This document shows, piece after piece, positions 33,062 through 43,522 of a stretch of 61,355 nucleotides of DNA. The position numbers and the translations under genes were made by a program. Origin of the DNA: CAVTND01 sp963735955 (GTDB lineage: Bacteria; Pseudomonadota; Gammaproteobacteria; Burkholderiales; Burkholderiaceae_F); NCBI GenBank assembly GCA_963735955.1, contig CAVTND010000014.1, forward strand, positions 1 through 61,355. Reading direction: 5' to 3'. Within the stretch, counting starts at the first letter, position 1. Each line of letters starts with the position of its first letter. The notes under the pieces were generated by a model that was not told the DNA's origin, ran no database searches, and was given only the letters and a program-made list of their open reading frames with translations.

Positions 33062-35347
33062 CTACCTGACACAGTCCAGGAAGTACTCGGTCCGGCCGCC
33101 GGCCTCGATCTTGACCAGACCGTGGATGTCGGTGCCGAATCCTGGAAAACGGGCGTTCAGTTCGCGCGCAAACTGCAGATAGCGCACGATCGTCGCGTTC
33201 ACGCGTTCGCCCGGAATCAGCAGCGGTATGCCGGGCGGATACGGAGTCAGGAGCACCGAGGTCACGCGACCTTCGAGCGCATCGATCGGCACGCGGTCGA
33301 TCGCGCTGTGCGCCATCTGCGCGTAGGCGTCGGTCGGGCTCATGACCGGCTCCATTTCCGACAGGTACATCTCGGTCGTCAGGCGCGCGATGTCGTTGGC
33401 CCGGTAGGTTGCATGGACCGCGTCGCACAGATCCCGCAGGCCCATTTTCTCGTACTGGGAAAACTGGCGGATGAACTCCGGCATCACGCGCCACAGGGGC
33501 TGGTTGTTGTCGTAGTCGTCCTTGAACTGCTGCAACTCGGTGACCATCGTGTTCCAGCGGCCCTTGGTGATGCCGATGGTGAACATGATGAAGAACGAGT
33601 AAAGCCCGGTCTTCTCGACGATGATGCCGTGCTCGGAGAGGTACTTGGTGACAATCGCAGCCGGGATTCCCGGTTCGGAAAAATTGCCGTCGACATCAAG
33701 CCCGGGGTTGATCACGGTCGCCTTGATCGGATCGAGCATGTTGAAGCCCGGTGCGATGTCGCCGAAGCCGTGCCAGCGGTCGTCGGCTTTGAGCATCCAG
33801 TCTTCGCGCGTGCCGATGCCCTCGGCCGCCAGCTGGTCCGGACCCCAGACCTTGAACCACCAGCCGCCGTTCACGTCCGGGCCGTACTCCTCGTCCACCT
33901 TGCGCATGGCGCGCCGGAAGTCGAGCGCCTCGGCAATCGACTCCTCGACCAGGGCAGTGCCACCGGGCGGCTCCATCATCGCGGCCGCGACATCGCATGA
34001 GGCAATGATCGCGTACTGCGGCGAGGTCGAGGTATGCATCAGGAACGCCTCGTTGAACGAGAAGCGGTCGAGCTTTTCGGTTTCGGCGTCCTGAATCAGG
34101 ATCTGCGACGCCTGTGACAGGCCGGCCAGCAACTTGTGGGTCGACTGAGTCGAGAAGATCATGGAGGAGCGGGTGCGCGGGCGCGTTGGCTCCGCACCAC
34201 CCGAATTCGCGCCGCCAATCGCGTGCATGTCGCGGTAGTAGGTGTGGAAGGCCGCATGCGGCAGCCAGGCTTCGTCGAAGTGCAGGGTGTCCACCTTGCC
34301 GTCGAGCAACTGCTTGATCGTCTCGACGTTGTAGACGATGCCGTCGTAGGTGCTTTGCGTCAGTGTCAGCACGCGCGGCTTGCCCTTCTTCTTCCAGGAC
34401 TCCTTGAGCAGCGGATGGCGCGCGATCTTTCGTTCGATCGACTCGGGACGAAACTCTGCGAGCGGGATCGGGCCGATGATGCCGTGGTGATTGCGGGTCG
34501 GCGTCAGAAAGACCGGGATCGCACCGGTCATCGTGATCGCATGCAAGACGGACTTGTGGCAGTTGCGGTCGACAATGACGACGTCACCGGGCGCCACCAT
34601 GTAGTGCCAGACGATCTTGTTCGAGGTCGAGGTGCCGTTGGTGACAAAGAACAGATGGTCGGCGCCGAAGATGCGCGCGGCATTGCGCTCGCTCGCGGCG
34701 ACCGGTCCTGAGTGATCCAGCAGCTGGCCAAGCTCGTCGACCGAGTTGCAAACATCGGCGCGCAGCATGTTCTCACCGAAGAACTGATGAAACATCTGGC
34801 CGACTGGACTCTTCAGGAAAGCCACGCCGCCGGAGTGCCCAGGGCAATGCCAGGAGTAGGAGCCGTCCTGCGCGTAGTGCACCAGCGCACGGAAAAACGG
34901 CGGCGCCAGGGTGTCGAGATACGCGCGTGACTCGCGGATGATGTACCGGGCGACGAATTCCGGCGTGTCCTCGAACATGTGGATGAAGCCGCTGAGCTCG
35001 CGCAGGACCTCGTTCGGCAGGTGTTGCGTGGTACGGGTCTCGCCGTAGAGGAAGACCGGGATGTCGGCGTTGCGGCGACGGATCTCACGCACGAATGCCC
35101 TCAGCCTGGCGATCGTTTCCTGGTCACCATTGCCTTCGGCCAGTTCCTCGTCGTCAACCGACAGAATGAAGGCTGAGGCACGACTTTGCTGCTGCGCAAA
35201 ACTCGCGACATCGCCGAAGCTGGTGACGCCAAGCGCCTCGACGCCCTCGGCCTCAATCGCCTTGGCCAGCGCGCGAATGCCGAGCCCGCTCGCGTTCTCG
35301 GAACGGAAATCCTCGTCGATGATGACGATCGGAAAGCGGAATCGCAT
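33062..35347 (-). CDS. Orn/Lys/Arg decarboxylase family (biodegradative type)
   Basis: A 761-residue PLP enzyme of the large wing-domain family (AdiA, LdcC, SpeF types). It has an N-terminal response-regulator-like wing (FPIVIIDEDFRSENASGLGI), the core block SWHCPGHSGGVAFLKSPVG, NGTSTSNKIVW, LTLTQSTYDGIVYN, and the PLP lysine at about residue 405 in FSTQSTHKLLAGLSQ. Length fits. ATG 35347 gives MRFRFPIV; the upstream extension is not credible. By family it makes a diamine (agmatine, cadaverine or putrescine) and may aid acid resistance; the substrate is not resolved here. Divergent from the FecR-like gene. Confidence 0.93.
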   Translation of the reverse strand: MRFRFPIVIIDEDFRSENASGLGIRALAKAIEAEGVEALGVTSFGDVASFAQQQSRASAFILSVDDEELAEGNGDQETIARLRAFVREIRRRNADIPVFLYGETRTTQHLPNEVLRELSGFIHMFEDTPEFVARYIIRESRAYLDTLAPPFFRALVHYAQDGSYSWHCPGHSGGVAFLKSPVGQMFHQFFGENMLRADVCNSVDELGQLLDHSGPVAASERNAARIFGADHLFFVTNGTSTSNKIVWHYMVAPGDVVIVDRNCHKSVLHAITMTGAIPVFLTPTRNHHGIIGPIPLAEFRPESIERKIARHPLLKESWKKKGKPRVLTLTQSTYDGIVYNVETIKQLLDGKVDTLHFDEAWLPHAAFHTYYRDMHAIGGANSGGAEPTRPRTRSSMIFSTQSTHKLLAGLSQASQILIQDAETEKLDRFSFNEAFLMHTSTSPQYAIIASCDVAAAMMEPPGGTALVEESIAEALDFRRAMRKVDEEYGPDVNGGWWFKVWGPDQLAAEGIGTREDWMLKADDRWHGFGDIAPGFNMLDPIKATVINPGLDVDGNFSEPGIPAAIVTKYLSEHGIIVEKTGLYSFFIMFTIGITKGRWNTMVTELQQFKDDYDNNQPLWRVMPEFIRQFSQYEKMGLRDLCDAVHATYRANDIARLTTEMYLSEMEPVMSPTDAYAQMAHSAIDRVPIDALEGRVTSVLLTPYPPGIPLLIPGERVNATIVRYLQFARELNARFPGFGTDIHGLVKIEAGGRTEYFLDCVR

Positions 35348-35518
35348 GGTGAGCGCGCCTGCGGCGGCCAAGATAAAAGAGCGCGGATTATCCTCTGCAT
35401 GTCCGCCAGGGCAAGCCGCTGAACAAGGATGTAACCGCTTGTCACATTTGCGCATTGACCCCGGTCAACAGCGGTCGGTCCAACACCGTTAAGTCAACAT
35501 ACCGTGGAGGCCTGCCAA

Positions 35519-37420
35519 ATGCGCCGCTCGCTCGGATTGACGTTCGCATTGCTGTTCGGCGGATGGGTGACCACCGCAGCATCCACTCCGCCGCCGTCTC
35601 CCAGTCGTGACGAAGTGCCGATGATCGCCGGCCGCATTTCCGCGGCCGAGGGCGATGTGCAGATCTGGCGTACCGAAGAGGATGGCCAAGGTGAATGGGA
35701 TGCTGCCCAGCTCAACGACGTGGTGACGGTTTCGACCGCGCTTGCGACCGGAGCCCGCAGCCGGGTCGAGGTGCGCGTCGGCCCGCATGCGCTAAGGCTT
35801 GACGGATTGAGCCGCGGCAGCTTCAGCCAGCTTGATTTCGCTGCCAAGGTCTTTGCGCTCGCCGGAGGTGTGGCGAATCTGCGGCTTGCCTCGGCAGCAC
35901 AGGACGAGGTGCTGGCCGTTACCGCCGGCGGCGTCAACATCGACCTCGCCGCCCCCGGCCGCTATCGCGTCGACGCGATTGAGGGCGAACCACTGCGCAT
36001 CACCGTGTTCGAAGGCCACGGCACTGCGCGCTACGGCGTCAATTCGATCGGCATCGGCACCGGGCAAGCGCTCGTACTGACTCAATCCAGTATCAGCTAT
36101 GCCACCGCGGTCGCATTCCCCTTGGACGACTGGGCGTTGGCGCGCGATCAGCGCCTGCGCGACGCCGTGGCCACGCCCTACGTCTCGCCCGACATGACGG
36201 GCTATGAGGATCTTGCAACCTACGGCAACTGGGTCGGCGATTCCAACTACGGAACAGTGTGGGTGCCCAACACGGTGCCGGCTGGATGGGCGCCATATCG
36301 CTATGGGCGTTGGCGCTGGGTCGCGCCCTGGGGCTGGAGCTGGGTCGACGCGGCCCCCTGGGGCTATGCGCCCTTCCACTACGGGCGTTGGGTCACGGTC
36401 GGCGGACGTTGGTGCTGGTGGCCGGGCGCCTATGTAGCGCGACCGATCTGGGCACCGGCACTGGTCGGTTTCGTCGGCAGCGGGGCCAATGTTGCGGTTG
36501 GCATCGGCGCCCCGGTGGTCGGCTGGTATCCGCTGGCGCCCTGGCATCCATACCGGCCGAACTACAGGGCGAACGACCGCTATGTGACGGTGATTAATCA
36601 GACCATCATCAACCGCCCGCCGCACGGTGTGCCGCCGACGATCAATCACGGTCCTGGCGCAACGATGGTGCCGGGACCGCGATTCCGCGATCCGGTCAAT
36701 AAGGTCGCGATAGTCAACAAGCCCCCGGTCGCCGAGTTGCAGCCGATGGCCCCGCCGCCGCGAACGGTCGCCCGAACGGCTGCGGTGGGAGAAACTCCAT
36801 ACGTGCGAGGACCCCACGATCGGCCGTCACCGCCCTCACGCACGGGCGCCGGCGCCAGTCCAGTTGCGCAAGGCGGCTCGAAGTTTTCCCTCCCGCCTCA
36901 GCCGCCTCTGCCCGGACAGGATTCAACACCGCTGGCCCAGCCGCCCGGAATTCGTGGTGTCGAGACCCGTCCGTCGGCAGTCGCCCCGGCGCCACGACCC
37001 GACATACCGCCACCAAAGCCGCGCGCATACCTGCCGCAGGATCAGCAGCCGCCGGGTAAAGCGCGGTCCGGGCCGGCACCGGCCGAGCCAGCCGTCTATC
37101 CGCCAGGCACGCTTCCGACTCCGGCAACCGTCGCTACGCCGGGTCCCAACGCGCGCCCGCAGCCTGTGGCACCGCCAACGCGGCAAGCCCCTCGCGTCGC
37201 TGGACCGCCGACACCCCAGCCGGCGCAAATTGCGCCGGTGCAGGCATCTCCTCCGCCAGCCCCCGCGGCGGCAAACGTTCCAGCGGCAGCTCCTCAGCCC
37301 GCAACAGCATCCCCGCCGAGCACGCAATCAAAACAGGAAGTCATGCGCCAGCAGGGTGAGACCCAGCCCAACCAAGGCAGGGCGAGCGATGTGCCGAGAG
37401 GCAGGTCGATGGAGCGGTGA
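35519..37420 (+). CDS. FecR-domain/DUF6600 protein with proline-rich tail
   Basis: A 633-residue exported protein. Signal peptide residues 1-21 (GLTFALLFGGWVTTAA). Residues about 35-165 form a FecR-like beta domain (MIAGRISAAEGDVQIWR, LRLDGLSRGSFSQLD). The DUF6600 block follows (about 220-330), rich in aromatic YG.W repeats: YGNWVGDSNYGTVWVP, YRYGRWRWVAPWGWSWV, YGYAPFHYGRWV. The last 250 residues are Pro/Ala/Gln-rich and low-complexity. ATG 35519 has GTGGAGG 8 bp upstream. It is probably an outer-envelope or peptidoglycan-spanning protein; no sigma/anti-sigma partner is next to it. Confidence 0.87.
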   Translation: MRRSLGLTFALLFGGWVTTAASTPPPSPSRDEVPMIAGRISAAEGDVQIWRTEEDGQGEWDAAQLNDVVTVSTALATGARSRVEVRVGPHALRLDGLSRGSFSQLDFAAKVFALAGGVANLRLASAAQDEVLAVTAGGVNIDLAAPGRYRVDAIEGEPLRITVFEGHGTARYGVNSIGIGTGQALVLTQSSISYATAVAFPLDDWALARDQRLRDAVATPYVSPDMTGYEDLATYGNWVGDSNYGTVWVPNTVPAGWAPYRYGRWRWVAPWGWSWVDAAPWGYAPFHYGRWVTVGGRWCWWPGAYVARPIWAPALVGFVGSGANVAVGIGAPVVGWYPLAPWHPYRPNYRANDRYVTVINQTIINRPPHGVPPTINHGPGATMVPGPRFRDPVNKVAIVNKPPVAELQPMAPPPRTVARTAAVGETPYVRGPHDRPSPPSRTGAGASPVAQGGSKFSLPPQPPLPGQDSTPLAQPPGIRGVETRPSAVAPAPRPDIPPPKPRAYLPQDQQPPGKARSGPAPAEPAVYPPGTLPTPATVATPGPNARPQPVAPPTRQAPRVAGPPTPQPAQIAPVQASPPPAPAAANVPAAAPQPATASPPSTQSKQEVMRQQGETQPNQGRASDVPRGRSMER

Positions 37421-37479
37421 TGCTGCCCAAGCGGTGCGCAGCGCTTTACTCGCCGCGCGCACTGTCATTCCAGCACGAC

Positions 37480-38307
37480 TCAGACGTTGGCCACGATGAT
37501 TGCGCCGCCCCAGGCGAGCAGCCCCATGCCGAGGGGAGTGCTCAGGCGGCGACCCCAGGGAAGATTTTTTTCCGCTGCCATAACGGCAGCCAGCGCCAGC
37601 ATCCAGCCGAGGCTGCCCGCGCCGACCACGAACATCACGAGCATCAAGGCCCAGCAGCAGCCGACGCAGAACGCGCCGTGATCGACGCCGAGCCGGAACG
37701 CCCCGCGCATTGGCGCGCGACCGTGCCAGCGCGACGCCACGAATGCGAACGGCGTGTGGCACCGTTCGAGGCACCGATACTTGAGCGCGCTGAACTGGAA
37801 CAGTCCGGCGCCCACCAGAATCGCCGCGCCGACGATCCAGCCATGAACCGCGAACCAGGCGGAGTCGGCCACGTGTGCACGCAGCATCGAGTCGGCGAAA
37901 TGCGCGACCACTCCAAATGCAAACCATGCGGCAAAGAACCCCAGCACAACCAGCGCGGCAAGCCGGCCGGCGTCGGGTCGCGCCTGCGTGATCCGGCGAA
38001 ATATCAGAAGCAGCGGAAGCGTTGTCGGCAACATCATCGCCGCGATCATCAGGACCCACGCGATCGCATGCAGGGAAGCCGGCACGATAATGTCGCCCTG
38101 GGGAACGACGCGACATAGCGCAGCGATCGCACCGGCGTCGCCCCAACCGCCATGTTCCAGGTAGCGGCCCCAGGGACTGAGGCTCCATAGCCAGAGCGCG
38201 GCCCATGACATCGCTGCAAGCGATGCCAGCAACGTCACCAGGGCGGTGCGATGGTCGATACGGCGCGCGCCCGGATTCCGGGTGACCGTGGCCTGATCTG
38301 TTGCCAC
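37480..38307 (-). CDS. DUF2182 integral membrane protein (predicted metal-binding)
   Basis: About 275 residues with six to seven transmembrane helices, of the DUF2182 family. Diagnostic are MIAAMMLPTTLPLLL, YRCLERCHTPFAF and the cysteine motif HGAFCVGCCWALMLVMF. GTG 38307 with GAAGG upstream is preferred; a TTG at 38331 is the other option. The gene is 64 bp after the DUF1326 gene on the same strand, a pairing seen in many genomes, which suggests a common function in metal or copper handling at the membrane (family-based inference). Confidence 0.83.
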   Translation of the reverse strand: MATDQATVTRNPGARRIDHRTALVTLLASLAAMSWAALWLWSLSPWGRYLEHGGWGDAGAIAALCRVVPQGDIIVPASLHAIAWVLMIAAMMLPTTLPLLLIFRRITQARPDAGRLAALVVLGFFAAWFAFGVVAHFADSMLRAHVADSAWFAVHGWIVGAAILVGAGLFQFSALKYRCLERCHTPFAFVASRWHGRAPMRGAFRLGVDHGAFCVGCCWALMLVMFVVGAGSLGWMLALAAVMAAEKNLPWGRRLSTPLGMGLLAWGGAIIVANV

Positions 38308-38370
38308 GTCAGAGACCTTCGAAACTGGCAACCGGCGTGCACGCGTGCGCGTACGCCGATCAGTCAGAAA

Positions 38371-38974
38371 CTAGGCGTCAAATACAAACGTGCTTTGCAG
38401 CGCGTTGTGGCCCTTCAGGTTGAGGTCAATGCCGAGCTTTGCGATTCTTGGCCCGGTATGAAGGGGACTTGCCGACGAAGACCGGCGCACCCGGCACGGT
38501 CGAAAATACCGTGTCGGCGAGGGTCGTTGTCGCACCCGTAGCACTGACGTAGGGCTCCAGCTCCGCATAGCCGGCGTCACCCAGCTTGATCGTGCCGGTC
38601 CGCCCTCGACGTCGAAGGTGATCGGCACCTTCTGCGACAGAAACCACTTCGCCAATCAGCTTCACGAGTTCGCCGACCGGCCCGCCGATCTTGCCCGTGT
38701 AAACGTCAGGATCGCCTGCTTCCTGCTCGGGCGAGATCTTGTCGTCGAGATAGACGGCGGCTGTCCAGTTGCCCTGCAGGATGTTGCCGGGCACGTGCGC
38801 GATCATCGCAATCGTCGGCCCAGCTACGTCGACACCATCGATCGTGCCCTTGTCGAAGCGCCAGGCAACGATCGTGTCGCAGGTACCGAAGTCGGGGTCC
38901 TCGCCGATCCAGCACGGGCACAGAACACGGCAGTTGCAGACTTCGAGTAACCGGCCTTCAAGGTGGTATGCCAT
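38371..38974 (-). CDS. DUF1326 family protein, frameshifted
   Basis: Starts at ATG 38974 after GGGAGGG: YHLEGRLLEVCNCRVLCPCW, with the cysteine cluster CNC...CPCW typical of the family. Frame changes near 38620 and 38450 shift the end into a second frame that finishes at 38371 (IAKLGIDLNLKGHNALQSTF). DUF1326 proteins have about 200 residues, which this fits once the indels are allowed. Usually next to DUF2182, as here. Function unknown; the cysteines may bind copper. Confidence 0.75.
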
Positions 38975-39089
38975 CTTTACCCTCCCTTGCACTTGGTGAA
39001 GTGGAAACGGATGCGCCGGCGCCTTCCGGAGGGTCGGCGAGCGGGCATCCTACGCCGCTGAAACGGTGCTCACCAGATGTTCCGGAACT

Positions 39090-40313
39090 CTACCGCCTGC
39101 CGCCGGCTAACTGCAATGCGCGAGGGTGCGCTCGCAGGCGGGCCATTGCCCAGACACCGAGCGCCGGGCCTATCGCCAGCGGCGACAAATGCGAAGCGCC
39201 AGCCGATCGCCTCCACCCAGAACGGCATCAGGTGAATCGTTACCAGGGTCAGCGTGAATCCGAGCGCGGTCTGCAGGTCAGCATGGTGCCGACGCGCGCG
39301 CGATCCGACAGTTCGGCGATCGAAGCTGAGAACTGCGCCGAGTCCGCCACGATGCTGATGCCCCAGACGATGCACAACGCACTAGTGCACCGCGGGATTG
39401 CCGCCAAAGAAGAATCCGACCGTCGCGCGCGCAGGTGCCGGAAATCGCCATCGCGGCGATCGTCAGCGTCGTGCGACCGAGACGGTCGGCGAGGTAGCCC
39501 GCACCCACGCAACCGATCGCGCCGGCGGCGATCGTCGCGAATGCGACCAGCTTGGCCGCCATCGAGGCCGACTCGGTCGGCAGCGTCAGCGCAAAGCTCG
39601 CTTGCAGAAACACGCCGATCCAGGCCCACATCGCATACAACTCCCACATGTGGCCGAGGTAACCCAGATTGGCGAGTCGCAGCGGAACGTCGCGCCAGGC
39701 AGCAAGCACCGCACGCGGCTCGAAGCGCGGAGTCGGAGCGCGATTCGGACCGATACCGGCAAAGCCGATCAGCAGCGCCGCTGCGCTCGCGCTGACCGAA
39801 GCCGCCGCCAGCGGAATGCGCCAGTCGATCCCGCCGATCGCATTGAAGAGATGTGGCATGGCCGAGCCGAGAGTCAGGGCGCCGACGAGGATGCCGACCA
39901 TCAGGCCCATGTCGCCTTTGGCCCAGGTCGATGCGAGCTTCATGCCGACCGGATAGACGCCGGCCATCGCGATTCCGGTGACGATCCGCAGCAGCGGTGC
40001 GGCGACCGTGCTCGGATCGATCACCAGCAACAGCGCATTGGCGATCGCACCGACCAGGGCGGAAATCGCGATGAAGCGGCGCGGATCGAGTCGGTCTGCG
40101 AGGCCGAGCAATGCGCTGGCCAGGCAGCCGATCGACAAAGCCCGCCTGCACTCCGCTGGTCAGCGCCGCCTGCATGAAGCTCGAGAGCCGGAACTCGGCG
40201 ACCAGGGCCGGGACCACCGCGGACGCGGAAAACCACAGCGCCATCGCGGCCACCTGGCAGATCGCGATGATCGCGATCGAGGTGCGTTTCGACGGCTGCC
40301 ACGCGTTGGCCAT
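39090..40313 (-). CDS. MFS transporter, frameshifted
   Basis: Twelve-helix major facilitator. It starts MANAWQPSKRTSIAIIAICQ at ATG 40313, with CQVAAMALWFSASAVVPALV as helix 1. Main block after a frame change near 40140: LDPRRFIAISALVGAIANAL, GIAMAGVYPVGMKLASTWAKG, GCVGAGYLADRLGRTTLTIA. Further frame changes occur near 39430 and 39200; the likely end is the TAG at 39090 (ARLRAHPRALQLAGGRR). The total span is a multiple of three and of normal length. Substrate unknown. All pieces are conserved, so errors in the sequence are likely. Confidence 0.78.
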
Positions 40314-40356
40314 CCCTTCCCTTCTGCTGAACCGGATTAGGGCCTGTCCGATCCCG

Positions 40357-40923
40357 TCAGGTTTTCGGCAGGGTCACACCGCGCTGCCCCTGGTACTTGC
40401 CGCCCCGGTCCTTGTACGAGGTCTCGCAGACCTCGTCGCTTTCGAGGAACAGAACCTGGGCGCAGCCTTCGCGCGCGTAGATCTTCGCCGGCAGCGGCGT
40501 GGTGTTGGAGAATTCCAGCGTCACGTGCCCCTCCCATTCGGGCTCGAGCGGCGTGACGTTGACGATGATGCCGCAGCGGGCATAGGTGCTCTTGCCCGAG
40601 GCAGATCGTGAGCACGCTGCGCGGAATGCGGAAGTACTCGATGGTGCGCGCCAGCGCAAACGAGTTCGGCGGAATGATGCAGACATCGCTCTTGATGTCG
40701 ACAAAGGAGTTCGGGTCGAAATCCTTCGGGTCGACGATCGTGTGATTGATGTTGGTAAAGATCTTGAATTCATCCGCGCAGCGGATGTCGTAGCCGTAGC
40801 TCGACGTGCCATAGCTGACGATGCGCTGGCCGTTGAGCTCGCGCACCTGGCCCGGCTCGAAGGGCTCGATCATCCCGTGCGCGCCGCCATGCGGCGGATC
40901 CATTGGTCGCTTTTGATACTCAT
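40357..40923 (-). CDS. dcd: dCTP deaminase, frameshifted
   Basis: Deaminates dCTP to dUTP, feeding dUMP to ThyA. The start ATG 40923 reads MSIKSDQWIRRMAA. After a frame change near 40880 come MIEPFEPGQVRELNG, IVSYGTSSYGYDIRCADEFK and RTIEYFRIPRSVLTICLG; after another near 40605, GIIVNVTPLEPEWEGHVTLE with the catalytic glutamate and a C-terminal YQGQRGVTLPKT. The span of 188 codons equals the normal length, so the indels cancel. A frameshift in such a gene argues for sequence error. Thymidylate supply links it loosely to thyA and folA. Confidence 0.88.
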
Positions 40924-41125
40924 GCTTCGCTCTTGCGTTCTCACGTTCGCTTCGATGGTCATGCTTTCCTGCTTACAGAAAGTATTTCCTGGCAATCACC
41001 GACCAGCGTGATTCGTCGAACTGGTGCGCGGTTCCAGACTTCGCCCACAAAGACGTGTTCAGTCTTCACATGAAGGCGCGATTCTACGGGCGCTGCATGC
41101 GCCTCTTGGAAGCTAGACTCGATCG

Positions 41126-42258
41126 ATGAAACTGCGCTGGCAGCCGGCGCGTCCGGGAGACGCACTTGCAGACGTCGATACGCCGTCACTGGTGCTCGAT
41201 CTCGACCGCTTCGAAGCGAATCTCGAGCGGCTGATGCGCTCCTCGACCGTGCGCGGAATGCGCGTGCGGCCGCACGCCAAGAGCCACAAATGCGTGCGAG
41301 ATCGCCCGCCGGCAGATCGCCGCCGGCGCAGATCGGAATCTGCTGCCAGAAGACCTCGGAAGCCGAAGTGTTCCTCGAGGGCGGCATCCGCGGATGTGCT
41401 GATCAGCAATGAAGTGATCGGCAAGCGCAAGGTCATGCACCTGGCCTCACTTGCAACGCGCTTTCCCGATGCCCGCATCGGCGTGTGCGCGGACGACGCG
41501 CGCGCCGTGCGCCAACTCGCCACTGTGTGCCGCGCGCTCGCCACGCAGATCGACGTCTACATTGAACTCGACGTCGGCCACGGCCGGGCCGGGGTGCCCG
41601 ATACCGCCGCCGCGGTCGACCTCGGGCGCGAGATCCGCCTGCATCCGCAATTGCGGCCTGCGCGGTCTGCACGCTTATCACGGTGCGGCCCAGCATCGCC
41701 GCACGGTGCGGGAACGCCGAGAGGCGATATCGCATCGCGGCCGGCCTTGCGGCCGCCGCGCGCGATGGGATGCTCGCCGAGGGGTTGAGCTGCGAGATCG
41801 TGACCGGCGGTGGCACCGGCACCTTTCCGTACGAGACCGGCAGCGGCGTCTACAACGAGGTGCAGCCGGGCTCGTATGCCCTGATGGATGTCGACTACGG
41901 GAAGAATGAATACGACCCGATCGCACCGGCGTTCGAGCCGGCGCTGTTCATCCTGACGACCGTTATGAGCGCGCGCGGAGACCGAGCGACACTCGATGCC
42001 GGACTGAAAGCCTTTTCGACCGACTCGGGCCCACCGCAGACAATGATCAGGGGCTGGGAAGTGCGCAACGTTTCGGACGAGCACGCCGTAATGATGCGCA
42101 CCAGCGCCGATGGCCCCGACCTGTCACCGGGCGACAAACCGCTCCTGATCCCCGGACACATCGATCCGACCGTCAACCTTCATGACGCCATCGTCGTCGT
42201 TCGCAACGACGTGGTGATCGCGGTCTGGTCGGTCGAGGCGCGCGGCGCAATCTACTGA
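41126..42258 (+). CDS. DSD1-type PLP enzyme (D-threonine aldolase / D-serine deaminase), frameshifted
   Basis: Fold-type III PLP enzyme of the alanine-racemase-like N-domain family. Start ATG 41126 gives WQPARPGDALADVDTPSLVL, followed by RVRPHAKSHKC with the PLP-binding lysine. Frame changes near 41295, 41395, 41650 and 41730 separate blocks ICCQKTSEAEVFLEGGI, DVLISNEVIGKRKV, ARAGVPD-like HGRAGVPDTAAAV, HAYHGAAQHRR and the metal-binding C-terminal part IVTGGGTGTFPYETGSGVYN and NEVQPGSYALMD. The order is that of DSD1 and D-threonine aldolases. It is the densest frameshift patch after the left end. Convergent relative to dcd (divergent start region of 200 bp). Confidence 0.78.
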
Positions 42259-42346
42259 GCTGGCGCGGCTTGCGGAACGGGCGCGATATGCTGTCGCGCA
42301 AGCGCCGTTGCGCACTGTTCCGAATCAAACCACGCAGGAAAAATTG

Positions 42347-43327
42347 ATGCGTCCCCTCTTTCGCGCCGTCTGCATCCTTTTGCTGGCCTGCTTTGCCTCG
42401 TTGCTGCAGGCGCAAGGCTCGCAGCCACATTCCTGGCCCGATCGTCCGATCCGGCTGATCGCCGTGTTCCCGCCCGGCGGTTCGGTCGACCAGGTCGCGC
42501 GCATCCTCGCGCAGCCCCTGTCCAAGCAGTTAGGCCAGTCGGTCGTGGTCGAGAACATAGGCGGCGCCTCGGGTTCGATCGGCACCAGCGCGGTCGCGAA
42601 GGCAATGCCGGACGGATACACCTTCGGCGTCGTATTCGACACCCACGGAACCAATCCAAGCCTGATCCCGAACATCGCGTTCGATACGATGAAGGATCTC
42701 GCGCACGTCACGCTGATCGGTACCTCGCCGATGGCGCTGGTGGCGTCGGCGAAGTCGAAGTACATGAAAATGGACGAGGTGATTGCCGATGCACACACGG
42801 TCAAGGGCATCACGATCGGCTCGATCGGCACTGGCAGCCTTGGGCACCTGGCAATGATCCAGGCCGGCCAGCAGGGCAGTTGGTCATGGACGCACGTTCC
42901 CTACCGCGGCGGCGGGCCGCTGATGAACGACACCGTGGCCGGCCACATGCCGCTTGCGATCGGTACGGTGTTCCTTGTCCTGCCCCATGTAAAGGCCGCC
43001 ACTGTCCGGCCAATGGCCGTGACTGGCGCCAAGCGCCATCCGAGTCTGCCGGATACCCCCACACTCGCCGAGGCCGGCATCCGCAATTTCGAGGCGCTGG
43101 CCTACTGGGGCATCATTGCGCCTGCGAAAACGCCGCCCGACCTGGTCGCCAGAATGAACGCCGAAGTGCAGAAGGCGCTGAAGGATCCCGCCGTCGCCGA
43201 ACGACTCGCGGCGCAGGGCATGGCAGTCAGCGGAGCAGGGCCGGTCGAGTTCAGCGCATTCATGCAGAAGGAAATCGACCGCTGGTCCAAGGTAGTCAAG
43301 GACAACCGGATCACGGCCGGCAACTAG
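42347..43327 (+). CDS. Bug-family tripartite tricarboxylate transporter substrate-binding protein
   Basis: A 326-residue periplasmic solute receptor of the Bug family, which is heavily expanded in Burkholderiales. Signal peptide residues 1-23 (RAVCILLLACFASLLQA). The mature part opens with the characteristic WPDRPIRLIAVFPPGGSVDQ, QPLSKQLGQSVVVENIGGAS and PDGYTFGVVFDTHGTNP. ATG 42347 has CAGGAA upstream. Most such receptors are orphans; no TctA/TctB genes are next to it. The ligand is unknown, likely a carboxylate. Confidence 0.93.
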   Translation: MRPLFRAVCILLLACFASLLQAQGSQPHSWPDRPIRLIAVFPPGGSVDQVARILAQPLSKQLGQSVVVENIGGASGSIGTSAVAKAMPDGYTFGVVFDTHGTNPSLIPNIAFDTMKDLAHVTLIGTSPMALVASAKSKYMKMDEVIADAHTVKGITIGSIGTGSLGHLAMIQAGQQGSWSWTHVPYRGGGPLMNDTVAGHMPLAIGTVFLVLPHVKAATVRPMAVTGAKRHPSLPDTPTLAEAGIRNFEALAYWGIIAPAKTPPDLVARMNAEVQKALKDPAVAERLAAQGMAVSGAGPVEFSAFMQKEIDRWSKVVKDNRITAGN

Positions 43328-43383
43328 GGCCTGTTCACACTAAGAATGGGAGATGCGTTGGGTCGCAATGCGGCAGGCCCTAG
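43324..43383. repeat. 10-bp perfect inverted repeat with 40-base loop
   Basis: CTAGGGCCTG (43324-43333) and CAGGCCCTAG (43374-43383) are perfect inverted copies that begin at the stop codon of the Bug-family gene. There is no T-run after it, so a classical terminator is doubtful. It may be a small palindromic repeat or a Rho-independent element of another kind. Confidence 0.45.
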
Positions 43384-43522
43384 GACTTGCCGCCGCCGGC
43401 GCGATCGGCCTCGACCGCCGCCGAAGCTTCTCTTTCGCCGCCGCATGACGCGAGATTGATTCACGTCATTTCCGGCGATTCGCCCGCACCCGACAATCGG
43501 CTGTTCAATCGCGGTCGTTCCG

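Noticed and set aside
32432..34000. Plus-strand open frame of 522 codons
   Set aside because: Antisense to the small membrane protein and the decarboxylase gene; no motifs and no start signal.
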